A DNA stretch of 64,000 nt. Source: Actinoplanes missouriensis 431. Its GTDB lineage: Bacteria > Actinomycetota > Actinomycetes > Mycobacteriales > Micromonosporaceae. Below the pieces are notes generated by a model that searched no databases, was not told the origin of the DNA, and saw only the letters and a list, made by a program, of their open reading frames with translations. Of this stretch, positions 36,870 through 45,996 are shown in pieces; position 1 is the first letter of the stretch, and the number at the start of each line of letters is the position of its first letter. The position numbers and the translations under genes were made by a program. The DNA lies in NCBI RefSeq assembly GCF_000284295.1, contig NC_017093.1, forward strand, positions 8,184,001 to 8,248,000, written 5' to 3'.

Positions 36870-37523
36870 ATGCGCGAGGAGTACCAGGCCGACCTCGTCG
36901 AGGTGGGCCGTCTTTTGGTGACCATGGCAGAGGCGGTCCGCGCCGCGCTGCGCAAGGCGACGACCGCGCTGCTGACCGCCGACCTCAAGGCCGCCGAGGC
37001 CGTGATCGAGCGGGACGCGGACGTCGACAAGATCTACGAGCAGGTGGAGATCAAGGTCGCCGACACCATCGCCCGGCAGGCGCCGGTCGCGAGCGACCTG
37101 CGGCGAGTGATCACCGCCCTGCACATCTCCGCCGACCTGGAGCGGATGGGCGACCTGGCCGAGCACGTGGCGAAGACCGCCGCCCGCCGGCACCCGTCGC
37201 CGGCCGTGCCGGCCGAGCTGCGCCCGACGTTCCAGCAGATGGCGGACGTGTCCGACCGGATGGCCGAGAAGCTGATCACGCTGCTCGGCAAGCCCGACGT
37301 GGCGCTCGCCGCCGAACTCGAGTCGGACGACGACGCGATCGACGACGCCGAGCGGCACCTCTTCAAGATCATGCTGGCCGACGACTGGCCGTACGGCGCG
37401 GAGACCGCCATCGACGGCGCGCTGCTCGGCCGGTTCTACGAGCGGTACGCCGACCACGCCGTGAACATCGGCGAGCACGTGATCTACCTGGTCACGGGAG
37501 AAACCCCGGCCGTGCAGAACTGA
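36870..37523 (+). CDS. phoU: Phosphate transport regulator PhoU
   Basis: A 217-residue all-helical protein made of two PhoU repeats. Each carries a metal-binding E/DxxxD-type motif: ERDADVDKIYEQVEIK in the first half and ESDDDAIDDAERHLFK in the second. HISADLERMGDLAEHVAK and GRFYERYADHAVNIGEH are the paired signature helices. PhoU dampens Pst uptake and PhoR/SenX3 signalling when phosphate is plentiful. The ATG at 36870 is preceded by the PHO-box-like region. A terminator follows at 37555-37591. Confidence 0.94.
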   Translation: MREEYQADLVEVGRLLVTMAEAVRAALRKATTALLTADLKAAEAVIERDADVDKIYEQVEIKVADTIARQAPVASDLRRVITALHISADLERMGDLAEHVAKTAARRHPSPAVPAELRPTFQQMADVSDRMAEKLITLLGKPDVALAAELESDDDAIDDAERHLFKIMLADDWPYGAETAIDGALLGRFYERYADHAVNIGEHVIYLVTGETPAVQN

Positions 37524-37554
37524 ATCGATCCGCGCCTTCGCACGGCGGCGGATC

Positions 37555-37591
37555 CGAGGGCCGGGACACCACGGGGGTGTCCCGGCCCTCG
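37555..37591. terminator. 16-bp perfect bidirectional terminator
   Basis: CGAGGGCCGGGACACC and its exact complement flank a 5-nt loop between the convergent phoU and gpm genes. Confidence 0.88.
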
Positions 37592-37601
37592 TCGTTCGTC
37601 C

Positions 37602-38351
37602 TTACTTCTTGCCCTGGTTCGCCACCGCGGCGGCGGCTTCCTTCGCGGCGACCGGGTCGAGGTACTCGCCGCCCGGGTTGGTCGGGCGCAGGTTGTCGTC
37701 CAGGTCGTAGCGCAGCGGGATGCCGGTCGGGATGTTCAGCTTGGCGATCGCGGAGTCCGAGACCTGGTCCAGGTGCTTCACGATCGCGCGCAGCGAGTTG
37801 CCGTGCGCGGCGACCAGGACCGTCTTGCCGGCGCGCAGGTCCGGGACGATCTCGTCGTACCAGTAGGGCAGGGCCCGCTCCAGGACGTCCTTCAGGCACT
37901 CCGCCTTCGGCAGCAGCTCGGGCGGGAGGTTGGCGTACCGCGCGTCACCGAACTGGGAGAACTCGGAGTCGTCCTCGATCGGGGGCGGGGGCACGTCGTA
38001 CGACCGGCGCCAGAGCATGAACTGCTCCTCGCCGTACGCCTCGAGGGTCTGCTTCTTGTCCTTGCCCTGCAACGCGCCGTAGTGGCGTTCGTTCAGCCGC
38101 CACGAGCGCTTCACCGGGATCCAGTGACGGTCGGTGAGGTGCAGCGCGATCTCGCTGGTCCGGATCGCGCGACGGAGAAGGCTGGTGTGCACCACGTCGG
38201 GCAGCACGTTCTGCTCCTTGAGCAGCTCGCCACCACGACGGGCCTCGTCCTCACCCTTGGCGTCCAGGTCCACGTCGACCCAGCCGGTGAAGAGGTTCTT
38301 GGCGTTCCACTCGCTGTTGCCGTGTCGCAGCAGCACCAGGGTTCCAGTCAT
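37602..38351 (-). CDS. gpmA: 2,3-bisphosphoglycerate-dependent phosphoglycerate mutase
   Basis: A 249-residue glycolytic enzyme that interconverts 3- and 2-phosphoglycerate. It has the histidine phosphatase motif LVLLRHGNSEWNAKNLFTGW with the phospho-His, RRAIRTSEIAL, the Glu in SWRLNERHYGALQGKDK, and a second His in VLVAAHGNSLRAIVKHL. Length is normal for the family. It is transcribed alone, convergent with phoU. Confidence 0.96.
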   Translation of the reverse strand: MTGTLVLLRHGNSEWNAKNLFTGWVDVDLDAKGEDEARRGGELLKEQNVLPDVVHTSLLRRAIRTSEIALHLTDRHWIPVKRSWRLNERHYGALQGKDKKQTLEAYGEEQFMLWRRSYDVPPPPIEDDSEFSQFGDARYANLPPELLPKAECLKDVLERALPYWYDEIVPDLRAGKTVLVAAHGNSLRAIVKHLDQVSDSAIAKLNIPTGIPLRYDLDDNLRPTNPGGEYLDPVAAKEAAAAVANQGKK

Positions 38352-38464
38352 GCCCTCATCTTCCCCCCAGCCGGTGTCTCACAGATCACGAGGGCTGGAA
38401 AGTCGGTTGCGCCGCCTCCTAGGTTGTAAGGGAGCAGAGCTAGATCACTACTTACGGGGGCGTC

Positions 38465-39721
38465 GTGTCAGGTTGGTTGCGTCAGGCCGTCGGCGGCCTG
38501 CCCCGGCAGTTCTGGTTCCTCTGGACCGGGACGCTGATCAACCGGCTCGGCTCGTTCGTGGTGCTGTTCCTCAGCATCTACCTGACCAGCGACAGGCACT
38601 TCACCCAGAGCCAGGCCGGTCTGGTCCTCGGCTGTTACGGCGTCGGCGGCGCGATCGGCACGATGACCGGCGGCGTCCTGGCCGACCGCTGGGGACGCCG
38701 GCCCACCATGCTGACCGCGCAGTTCGGCGCCTCGGCGCTGATGCTCACGCTCGGGTTCGCGCACTCGTACTGGCAGATCGCCGCCGTGACGTTCCTGCTG
38801 GGCATGTTCGCCGAAGGCGTCCGACCGGCGTTCTCCGCGATGATGGTCGACGTCGTTCCCGAGCACGATCGGGTACGGGCGTACTCGCTGAACTACTGGG
38901 CGATCAACCTGGGCTTCGCGCTGGCGGCGGTCGCGGCCGGGTTCGCGGCGCAGTTCGACTACCTGCTGCTCTTCGTGGTCGACGCGGGGACGACCTGCCT
39001 CACCGCGATCATCACGGCGATCTTCCTGGCCGAGACGAGGCCGGCGCGGACCCGTACCTCCGGGGTCGCCGTCCCGGCCGGCGGCATGGGCACCGCCCTG
39101 CGCGACCGGGTGTTCCTCGTCTATCTGCTGCTCAGCCTCGCGTCGGTGCTGGTCATCCTGCAGCACACGTCGACGCTGCCGCTCACGATGCTGGCCGACG
39201 GGCTCACGGCCGCCACCTACGGCGCGGTGATCGCGGTCAACGGTGTGCTGATCGTTCTCGGCCAGCTTTTCGTGCCCAAGCTGATCGAGGGCAGGGACAG
39301 CGCCCGGGTCCTCGCGCTCGCCGCGCTGATCATCGGCATCGGGTTCGGGCTGGTCGCGGTCGCCGACACCGCCTGGGTTTTCGCGCTCACGGTCATCGTC
39401 TGGACGCTCGGCGAGATGCTCCAGTCCCCCAGCAACGCGGCCACCGTCGCGGCGCTCTCGCCACCCCATCTCCGCGGCCGTTACCAGGGATTGAACTCGC
39501 TCACCTGGTCGATCGGAACGGCCCTCGCCCCGATTCTCGGCGGCCTGCTGCTGCAGAAGGGCGGCGATGCGGTGCTGTGGGTGGGCTGTTTCGGACTTTG
39601 CGCGATCGCCGCGGTGGGACAACTTCTCTCCGGCCCGGCGCGTGCCCGCAGGACCGCGCAGAGGCGTGCGGAAGAGATCGCGCTCGCCGATCGGGAATTG
39701 GCCGCGACAGCGACCGCCTGA
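38465..39721 (+). CDS. MFS transporter
   Basis: A 418-residue membrane protein with about twelve predicted helices, of major facilitator type. The loop 2-3 motif is GVLADRWGRRPTML. It resembles drug:H+ antiporters of the MdtH/YfcJ kind: TLINRLGSFVVLFLSIYLT at helix 1 and ALSPPHLRGRYQGLNSLTWS in the second half. The start is GTG 38465 with GGGGGCGTC in front. It stands alone, divergent from gpmA. Substrate unknown. Confidence 0.85.
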   Translation: MSGWLRQAVGGLPRQFWFLWTGTLINRLGSFVVLFLSIYLTSDRHFTQSQAGLVLGCYGVGGAIGTMTGGVLADRWGRRPTMLTAQFGASALMLTLGFAHSYWQIAAVTFLLGMFAEGVRPAFSAMMVDVVPEHDRVRAYSLNYWAINLGFALAAVAAGFAAQFDYLLLFVVDAGTTCLTAIITAIFLAETRPARTRTSGVAVPAGGMGTALRDRVFLVYLLLSLASVLVILQHTSTLPLTMLADGLTAATYGAVIAVNGVLIVLGQLFVPKLIEGRDSARVLALAALIIGIGFGLVAVADTAWVFALTVIVWTLGEMLQSPSNAATVAALSPPHLRGRYQGLNSLTWSIGTALAPILGGLLLQKGGDAVLWVGCFGLCAIAAVGQLLSGPARARRTAQRRAEEIALADRELAATATA

Positions 39722-40312
39722 AGGCCCACTGAACACATCGGACAGTCTTTATTACCCGAAACTCAGCCGGCGATAACATGTGAACGGGGCATAAACAAAA
39801 GCACCGGCGGCGGCGGACGACACCCATCCCCATAGGCGCCGCCCGCACTAACCGCCGGTCTCGGGTCGCGCCGTCCCCCAACGGCTCATGCCACCCGTCC
39901 CCAAACGCCGATCCGCGGCGATCATTGCTGATCGACCCGTTCCCCGAACTGACGGTTCGGCGTCCATCGACCACGCTAGTTGGGGCAGTCAAGCCTCACA
40001 ACCCGTTTCCGTGTCGACATGTGTTCCGACCGTCACACGAACCAACAACCAACCGATCGGACGATCCGCCAATCACTCTTCCGGTGCGCTAAGTATCGGG
40101 GAAATTCACTACCTCAATGCCCAGCCGCAGAGAACACCTGATAGAGCATGCATAGATCAACTTCAGGGTCCGGCGCATCTATCCGCTCGTGAACGGTTAC
40201 GGCGCCGGCCCGATCGACAGCGTCGCGCCGTGGTCGCCGCGCCGGAACTCGGCCGGCGGGCAGCCAGTCGCGTGTCCACGTTCGGCAAGCCGGCGCCGAG
40301 GAGAGTGCAGCG
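39722..40312. other. 591-bp intergenic region without a recognised gene
   Basis: This stretch is less GC-rich than its surroundings (39980-40190 in particular), with many CAAC and ATCG words. No open frame has a good ribosome binding site and family-like sequence. A small inverted repeat, CCGAAC/GTTCGG with a TGACG loop, lies at 39944-39960. It could hold an sRNA or long leader regions for either neighbour, but I cannot support a specific call. Confidence 0.5.
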
Positions 40313-40810
40313 CTAAGCGGGCGTATCGCCGCCAGGCGGCTCGGCCAGGTGCTTGAAGGCCTGGAGGTTGGCGACGGACTCGCCGCGCTTGATCCGCCAC
40401 TCCCATTCGCGGCGGATCGACGAGCCGAAACCGATCTCCAGCATCGTGTCGAACGACTCGTCGGCGTACGTCAGCACCGACCCGAGGATCCGGTCCAGTT
40501 CGTCGGCGTCGAGACCGTTGAGCGAGACCCGCCCGGTCAGGTAGACGTCGCCGGCGGCGTCGATCGAGAACGCGACGCCGTACATCCGGGCGTTGCGCCG
40601 CAGCAGCCAGGCCCAGAGATCCTCGTGACGCTCGTCGGGGCGGCGCATCACGAACGCCTCGATCCGCAGCGAGTGCTCGCCGACGATCAGGTTGCAGGCG
40701 GTCTTCAGCTTGTGGACGCCGGGCAGCGTGACCACATAGGACGACTCGCCGGTCGGCTCCCAGTCCAGCTCGCGGTCGGCGAGCACCTGCTCGATCAGCT
40801 TCGTCACCAT
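40313..40810 (-). CDS. YbjN-domain protein
   Basis: A 165-residue protein of the YbjN/type III chaperone-like fold. It starts VTKLIEQVLADRELDWEPTG and contains HSLRIEAFVMRRPDERHEDL and YLTGRVSLNGLDADELDRIL. It overlaps the 3' end of mshA by 7 bp, an arrangement found in other mycothiol producers as I recall. A chaperone-like or regulatory link to mycothiol synthesis is suggested by position only. Confidence 0.85.
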   Translation of the reverse strand: MVTKLIEQVLADRELDWEPTGESSYVVTLPGVHKLKTACNLIVGEHSLRIEAFVMRRPDERHEDLWAWLLRRNARMYGVAFSIDAAGDVYLTGRVSLNGLDADELDRILGSVLTYADESFDTMLEIGFGSSIRREWEWRIKRGESVANLQAFKHLAEPPGGDTPA

Positions 40811-42105
40811 GCGTACGTCGCCCCCTCCAGCCGTGCCGCGATCAGCGCCCGGTGTTCGGTCACCGCGTCACGGTAGACCCGCAACAGGTTGTCCGCAGTG
40901 CGATCCCAGGAGAACTGGGAGGCGTGGGCGGCCGCTCCGGCGGCCAGCCGGTGCCGGAACGCCGGCGCGTCCAGGAGCCGCTCCAGCACCCGCGCCCAGT
41001 CCCGGGGGTCGTGCCCGTCGACGAGCACGCCGCTGATCCCGTCCTGGACCGCGGTGACCAGGCCACCGACCGCCGCCGCCACGACCGGGGTGCCGCAGGC
41101 CTGCGCCTCGAGCGCCACCAGCCCGAACGACTCGTTGTACGACGGGACGGCGACCAGGTCGGCGGCCCGGTAGAGCGCGGCCAGGCCGTCACCGGTCTGC
41201 GGCGGCAGGAACACCACCGAGTCCGAGACGCCGAGCGAGGACGCCAGCTCGATCAGTGAGGACGGCCGGTCCAGACCGCTGCCGCTGGGCCCGCCGCAGA
41301 TCACCACCGTCACGTCTTCGACCCCCTGCTCGCGCATCGCGGCGAGCGCGGAGATCAGCACGTCGGGCGCCTTGAGCGGCTGGATCCGGCCGACGAACGC
41401 GATGATCCGGCCGCGCTCGGGCAGACCGAACCGGGCCCGGTCGGCGACGCCCGGCCGGAACCGCTGCAGGTCGACGCCGGGCTGCACCACGCTGACCCGG
41501 TCCGGGTCGGCGTCGTAGTGGCCGATCAGGTCCTGGGCCTCGAAACGCGTGTTCGCGACCAGCCGGTCGGACTCGGCGATGACCTGCTCCTCGCCGATCA
41601 GCCGGGCCCGGGGCTCCGGGCGGTCGCCGGCCGCGATGAACTTGTTCTTCACCTTGGCGAGGGTGTGCGCGGTGTGCACATGTGGCACACCCCAGCGCTC
41701 CCGGGCGAGCCAGCCCACCTGGCCGGAGAGCCAGTAGTGCGAGTGGATCAGGTCGTAGTAGCCGGGCGGGTGCGCCGCTTCGGCCCGGAGCACGCCGTTC
41801 GCGAAGGCGCAGAGCTGCGACGGCAGCTCCTCCTTGTCGAGACCCTCGAACGGTCCGGCGGTGACATGCCGGACGAACACTCCGGGTGACATCTCCACCA
41901 GCGGAGGCAGCCCGCTCCCGGTGGCCCGGGTGAAGATCTCCACCTCGACACCCCGCGCCGCCAGGCGTTTCGAGGATTCCACTATGTACACGTTCATCCC
42001 GCCGGCGTCGCCGGTGCCTGGCTGCTCCAGCGGGGACGTGTGCACCGAAAGTGTGGCAATCCGGCGAGGGGCGGGCCGCGAGCCGGGCATCGTCAGCTCA
42101 ACCAC
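40804..42105 (-). CDS. mshA: D-inositol-3-phosphate glycosyltransferase (mycothiol synthesis)
   Basis: A 433-residue GT4 glycosyltransferase that transfers GlcNAc to 1-L-myo-inositol-1-phosphate, the first step of mycothiol synthesis. It shows TLSVHTSPLEQPGTGDAGGM with the GGMN motif, HSHYWLSGQVGWLARERWGV, HTLAKVKNKF, FVGRIQPLKAPDVLISAL, and the C-terminal E-x7-E signature around VPSYNESFGLVALEAQACG. It starts at GTG 42105 with GGAGGGA upstream. Mycothiol confines the host to the actinobacteria. The YbjN gene overlaps its end. Confidence 0.95.
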   Translation of the reverse strand: MVELTMPGSRPAPRRIATLSVHTSPLEQPGTGDAGGMNVYIVESSKRLAARGVEVEIFTRATGSGLPPLVEMSPGVFVRHVTAGPFEGLDKEELPSQLCAFANGVLRAEAAHPPGYYDLIHSHYWLSGQVGWLARERWGVPHVHTAHTLAKVKNKFIAAGDRPEPRARLIGEEQVIAESDRLVANTRFEAQDLIGHYDADPDRVSVVQPGVDLQRFRPGVADRARFGLPERGRIIAFVGRIQPLKAPDVLISALAAMREQGVEDVTVVICGGPSGSGLDRPSSLIELASSLGVSDSVVFLPPQTGDGLAALYRAADLVAVPSYNESFGLVALEAQACGTPVVAAAVGGLVTAVQDGISGVLVDGHDPRDWARVLERLLDAPAFRHRLAAGAAAHASQFSWDRTADNLLRVYRDAVTEHRALIAARLEGATYAW

Positions 42106-42240
42106 GTTGGCTCCCTCCGCTTCTTACCTGAGAACGGTGTGAAAACTTGTTGCGCCAACGTTCATCTTCCCCATCGGCGGAGCGTGAACCACCATGCAGC
42201 CGAGCGAGGGTGATCCAAGTCATTGGGGGAAGATCGGTTC

Positions 42241-42996
42241 ATGCAGAACATCGCAGTCGTCACCGGGGCTTCCAGCGGCATCGGCGCCGCCACCGCACGC
42301 CGCCTCGCCACCGAGGGATTCCATGTGGTCGCCGTGGCCCGGCGGACCGACCGGCTGGAGGCGCTGGTCGCCGAGATCGGCCCGAACGCGACAGCCGTGA
42401 GCTGCGACGTGACGTCGGACGACTCGGTGGCCCGGCTGGCCGAGACGGTGGCCGGCCTCGGCGCCCCGCTCACCCTGCTGGTCAACAACGCCGGCGGCGC
42501 CCGTGGCGGTGACTACGTGGCGGACGGCTCGGTCGACGACTGGCAGTGGATGTACGACGTCAACGTGCTCGGCACCCTGCGGGTCAGCAAGGCGCTGCTG
42601 CCCGCGCTGGAGGCCAGCGGAGCGGGCACGATCGTGACGATCGGCTCGACCGCGTCGTTCGTGGTCTACGAGGGTGGCGGTGGCTACACGGCGGCCAAGC
42701 ACGCGCAGACCGCCCTGGTCGGGACGCTGCGCCTGGAACTCGCCGGCAAGCCGGTCCGGGTCGTCGAGATCGACCCGGGGATGGTCCGCACCGACGAGTT
42801 CGCCCTGAAGCGCTTCGGCGGCGACCGGGACAAGGCAGACGCCGTCTACGCCGGGGTCAAGGAGCCGCTGGTGGCCGACGACATCGCGGACATCGTGGCG
42901 TTCGCGGCGACCCGCCCGCACCACGTCAACATCGACCGGCTGGTGGTGCGGCCGATCGCGCAGGCCGCCCAGCACAAGGTGCACCGGGAGAAGTAG
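42241..42996 (+). CDS. Classical short-chain dehydrogenase/reductase
   Basis: A 251-residue SDR. The cofactor motif is VVTGASSGIGAATARRLA, with VAVARRTDRLEAL suggesting NADP preference. NNAGGARGGDYV, the Ser in TIGSTASFVVYEG and the YTAAK dyad complete the catalytic tetrad. The closest general type is the YdfG/serine dehydrogenase-like group. The ATG at 42241 is preferred over an upstream TTG. The stop overlaps the methyltransferase start by one base (TAGTG), so the two are coupled. Confidence 0.88.
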   Translation: MQNIAVVTGASSGIGAATARRLATEGFHVVAVARRTDRLEALVAEIGPNATAVSCDVTSDDSVARLAETVAGLGAPLTLLVNNAGGARGGDYVADGSVDDWQWMYDVNVLGTLRVSKALLPALEASGAGTIVTIGSTASFVVYEGGGGYTAAKHAQTALVGTLRLELAGKPVRVVEIDPGMVRTDEFALKRFGGDRDKADAVYAGVKEPLVADDIADIVAFAATRPHHVNIDRLVVRPIAQAAQHKVHREK

Positions 42997-43769
42997 TGGC
43001 GTCTCCGCCACCGCGGAAACCGGTCGGGGCGATCACCCGGGGGACGACCAATCCCAACCGGCTGCGTCGCGTCGACAACTTCATGGCGTACCGGTGCGGT
43101 CCGGTTTTGATCGAAGCGGCGCAGCCGCTCGTCGTCGACCTGGGCTATGGCGCGACTCCGGTCACCGCGGTGGAGCTCCGCGACCGCCTGGTGGCCGCGG
43201 TTCGTGCGGACGTCACGGTGGTCGGTCTGGAGATCGATCCGGTACGGGTGACCGACGCTCAGCCGTTCGCCGATCCACCCCACCTGGTGTTCCGGAGGGG
43301 TGGATTCGAGCTGGCCGGGTTGAGTCCGGACGTGGTGCGCGCGTTCAACGTGCTGCGGCAGTACGCCGAGGAGGAGGTGACCGCCGCCTGGCGGACGATG
43401 ACCGCCGGCGGCGCGCTGCTGATCGAGGGCACCTGTGACGAGCTGGGCCGGATCGCGACCTGGGCGGTCGTCGAAGCGGGCACGCCGCGCACGCTGACCC
43501 TGTCGGCCCGGCTGGCGTCGCTGGAGCATCCGGAGGTCTTCGCGGAACGCCTGCCCAAGGCGCTGATCCACCACAACGTGCCGGGTCATCCGGTGCACGA
43601 GTTGCTGCGGGCTCTCGGGCGCGCGTGGGAGACCGAGGCCACCCCGTTCGGGCCGCGGCAGCGATGGCTCGCCACGGTACGGCGGATGCGTGCCGAGGGG
43701 TGGCCGGTGCTGGACGGGCCGGGCCGGTGGCGGCTGGGCGAGCTGACGGTGCCGTGGCCCGGATCGTGA
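42996..43769 (+). CDS. Class I SAM-dependent methyltransferase-like protein
   Basis: A 257-residue protein with a Rossmann-type start VVDLGYGATPVTAVELRDRL, where motif I reads DLGYGATP instead of the usual DxGxGxG. VVGLEIDPVRVTDAQP follows as motif II. Later parts are VVRAFNVLRQYAEEEV and GALLIEGTCDELGRIATWA. It begins PPRKPVGAITRGTTNPNRLR, a basic N-terminus. The GTG at 42996 overlaps the SDR stop by one base. Substrate unknown; a linked function with the SDR is inference. Confidence 0.78.
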   Translation: MASPPPRKPVGAITRGTTNPNRLRRVDNFMAYRCGPVLIEAAQPLVVDLGYGATPVTAVELRDRLVAAVRADVTVVGLEIDPVRVTDAQPFADPPHLVFRRGGFELAGLSPDVVRAFNVLRQYAEEEVTAAWRTMTAGGALLIEGTCDELGRIATWAVVEAGTPRTLTLSARLASLEHPEVFAERLPKALIHHNVPGHPVHELLRALGRAWETEATPFGPRQRWLATVRRMRAEGWPVLDGPGRWRLGELTVPWPGS

Positions 43770-43800
43770 TCCGCTACGTCTCGGTTTTTCGGGACGGCCT

Positions 43801-44184
43801 CTACGCGAGGACCGTCTTCAGTGCCGCCAGCAGGGCGTCCGCGGTGAACGGCTTCTTCACCAGCAGGGCGTCCTCGCCGACCAGGCCCTTGGTGACGGCG
43901 ATGTCCTTGGGCAGTCCGGAGATGAAGACCACGCCGAGTCCCGGCCGGAGATCACCGACGGCGCCGGCCAGCTCGCCGCCGCCGATACCGGGCAGGGTGA
44001 GGTCGGTGACCAGGGCCGCGATCTCCGGATGGTCACGGCAGACCGAGATGGCCTCCTCGTGATCACCGGCCACCAGCGTCGCGTACCCACGGCGCTCCAG
44101 CATGCGGCGCATGATGTCGCGCAGATCCTCTTCGTCGTCGACGACCAGGACGGTCGGCTTCTCGGCGACCGGCGCCTCGGACAT
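43801..44184 (-). CDS. Single-domain response regulator (receiver only)
   Basis: A 127-residue CheY-like receiver with no output domain. Acidic residues are in VLVVDDEEDLRDIM, the phosphoacceptor is Asp61 in ALVTDLTLPGIGGG, and the conserved Lys precedes Pro in LLVKKPFTAD. The ATG at 44184 has GAGGAGG upstream. It is not next to a kinase; the nearest is the PAS kinase at 45997. It may act as a phosphorelay shuttle or bind another protein. Confidence 0.88.
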   Translation of the reverse strand: MSEAPVAEKPTVLVVDDEEDLRDIMRRMLERRGYATLVAGDHEEAISVCRDHPEIAALVTDLTLPGIGGGELAGAVGDLRPGLGVVFISGLPKDIAVTKGLVGEDALLVKKPFTADALLAALKTVLA

Positions 44185-44288
44185 TCGTTCCTCCTCGGGG
44201 CTGGGGTCGTTCCTCACGCTATCGGCCGATGGGCCCGATGTACGGCGCTTTGCCTATCGCGCCCGTACGACTGGACGCGTCGACGGGA

Positions 44289-45494
44289 TCAACCGAGATG
44301 ACCCGTGTACAGCATCTTGTTCGGCGAACCGGAACCCGCGTTGCGGACCAGCCCCGACACCGAGTTGTCCACCAGGTCGTCACGCACCTGACGAGGCGTC
44401 CAGCCGGGATGCGTGCCGAGCACCATCGCCGCCGCGCCGGCTGCATGCGGCGCCGCCATCGAGGTGCCGCTCATCGTCTTGACGGCGCCGTCCGAACCCT
44501 TACCGGCCGACTTGATGTTGACGCCCGGCGCGAACAGATCAAGACAAGATCCGTAGTTCGAGAATTTAGCCCTCTTGTCAGCTTTGTCCACCGCGCCGAC
44601 CGTGATCGCGTCGGGAGTGCCACCGGGCGACGACTTGCACGCGTTGCGGTTCTCGTTACCGCCGGCGATCACGTACGTCACGCCCTTGGCGATGGACCGG
44701 TTGACCGCCGCGTCGAGTGTCTTGCTGACCGGCCCGCCCAGGCTCATGTTCGCCACGGCGGGCAGCTTCGCGTTCGCGGTGACCCAGTCGACGGCCGCGA
44801 TGAAGTCGGAGAACTTGCCGGAGCCGGAGCAGCCGAGCACCTTGAGGGCGACCAGCCGCACATCCTTGGCGACACCGTACGTCGCGCCGCCGATGGTGCC
44901 TGCGACGTGCGTGCCGTGACCGTTGCAGTCCTCGGCGACCTTGTCGTCGCCGACGAAGTCCCAGCCGTTGCGGGCCCGGCCGCCGAACTCGTCGTGCGAG
45001 ATCCGGATGCCGGTGTCGATCACGTACGCGGTGACGTCCGCCGCGGAGGTCGAGTGGTACGTGCCGGAGAGCTTCGCGGTCCGCTGGTCGATCCGGTCCA
45101 GTCCCCACGGGGTCGCCGCGGTGGCCGTGGTGTTCATGACGGCGTCCTGCTCGACGTACGCCACGGCGGGGTCCGCAGCGAGACGAGCCGCCTGGAACGC
45201 GGTCGCTTGCAGCTGGAATCCGCGTACGGTCGAGAGGTAGTTCGCGCCGACCGTTCCGCCGTACTCGCGGGCCAGCGCGCGGGCGGCCGGCGGAACCGGG
45301 CCGGCCTCGGGCTTGACGACCACGATGTAGCTGCCGGGGACAGCGCCTGCCACCCCGGCTCCGGAGATCACACCGACGGGCGCGGAAGGCACGGCAGCCG
45401 CGGGTACGGCTGAGGCGGGCGCAGTGAGTCCGAAAAAGGTGACTGTCGCGGCGGCGATGAGACGGGCGGCCCGGCGGCCGGCGGTACCGAACAT
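44289..45494 (-). CDS. Secreted subtilisin-like serine protease (S8)
   Basis: A 401-residue preproenzyme. A signal peptide (RLIAAATVTFFGLTAPASA) is followed by an I9-type propeptide (GSYIVVVKPEAG to VEQDAVMN). The catalytic domain has Asp160 in TAYVIDTGIRISHDEF, His193 in CNGHGTHVAGTIGGATYG and Ser345 in KTMSGTSMAAPHAAG. It belongs with proteinase K-like enzymes, with paired cysteines for disulfides. The ATG at 45494 has GAGAGG upstream. It is an extracellular protease, divergent from the DUF7455 gene. Confidence 0.92.
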   Translation of the reverse strand: MFGTAGRRAARLIAAATVTFFGLTAPASAVPAAAVPSAPVGVISGAGVAGAVPGSYIVVVKPEAGPVPPAARALAREYGGTVGANYLSTVRGFQLQATAFQAARLAADPAVAYVEQDAVMNTTATAATPWGLDRIDQRTAKLSGTYHSTSAADVTAYVIDTGIRISHDEFGGRARNGWDFVGDDKVAEDCNGHGTHVAGTIGGATYGVAKDVRLVALKVLGCSGSGKFSDFIAAVDWVTANAKLPAVANMSLGGPVSKTLDAAVNRSIAKGVTYVIAGGNENRNACKSSPGGTPDAITVGAVDKADKRAKFSNYGSCLDLFAPGVNIKSAGKGSDGAVKTMSGTSMAAPHAAGAAAMVLGTHPGWTPRQVRDDLVDNSVSGLVRNAGSGSPNKMLYTGHLG

Positions 45495-45728
45495 GCGTGA
45501 TCCTCTCGGTCTCGCTCCGGCCCGGGGGCATGCCGTAAGCAACTTGAGGGAAATGGTGAACAGAGAAGAGAGCACTTCCGGGTTCCGCCGGGGTGCGCCG
45601 TAGTTGCCGCGGTCCGGGCCGATTCCGATCGGCCGGGATCACACCGGGAACCTCTAAGCCGACCGTGCGGCGGGCCGAACAATCCTGCTGTCAGGACCGC
45701 TGCACGCCACCTCAGCAAGGAGAGCGAT

Positions 45729-45941
45729 ATGACCACTCTGCTGTCGCCCGAGATCGACACCGTAGGCGAGCTCACCGACCGCTGCGATCGCTGCGGTGCG
45801 GCCGCCAAACTGGAGGTCGAGCTGGCCAGCGGTGGTGACCTGGCGTTCTGCGGCCACCACGCCAACCGGTACGACGCGGACATCCGCCGGATCGGACGCA
45901 AGATTCGCATCGAGGAAGGCTTCGGCTGGGCGGGCAAGTAA
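45729..45941 (+). CDS. Small Cys/His-containing conserved protein (DUF7455-like)
   Basis: A 70-residue protein with a likely zinc knuckle: LTDRCDRCGAAAKLEVEL followed by FCGHHANRYDADIRRIG. It is a common actinobacterial small protein of unknown role. The ATG at 45729 has AAGGAGAG upstream. It lies 55 bp before the PAS kinase start in the same direction and may be co-transcribed. Confidence 0.85.
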   Translation: MTTLLSPEIDTVGELTDRCDRCGAAAKLEVELASGGDLAFCGHHANRYDADIRRIGRKIRIEEGFGWAGK

Positions 45942-45996
45942 CCGCCTGCACAGGTTCGCCGCGTTATGCTCTTTCCCTCACGTCTTGGGGGTATAT

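Noticed and set aside
39888..40316. 142-codon open frame in the gap after the MFS gene
   Set aside because: Composition is unlike genes in this window, there is no ribosome binding site and no family resemblance.
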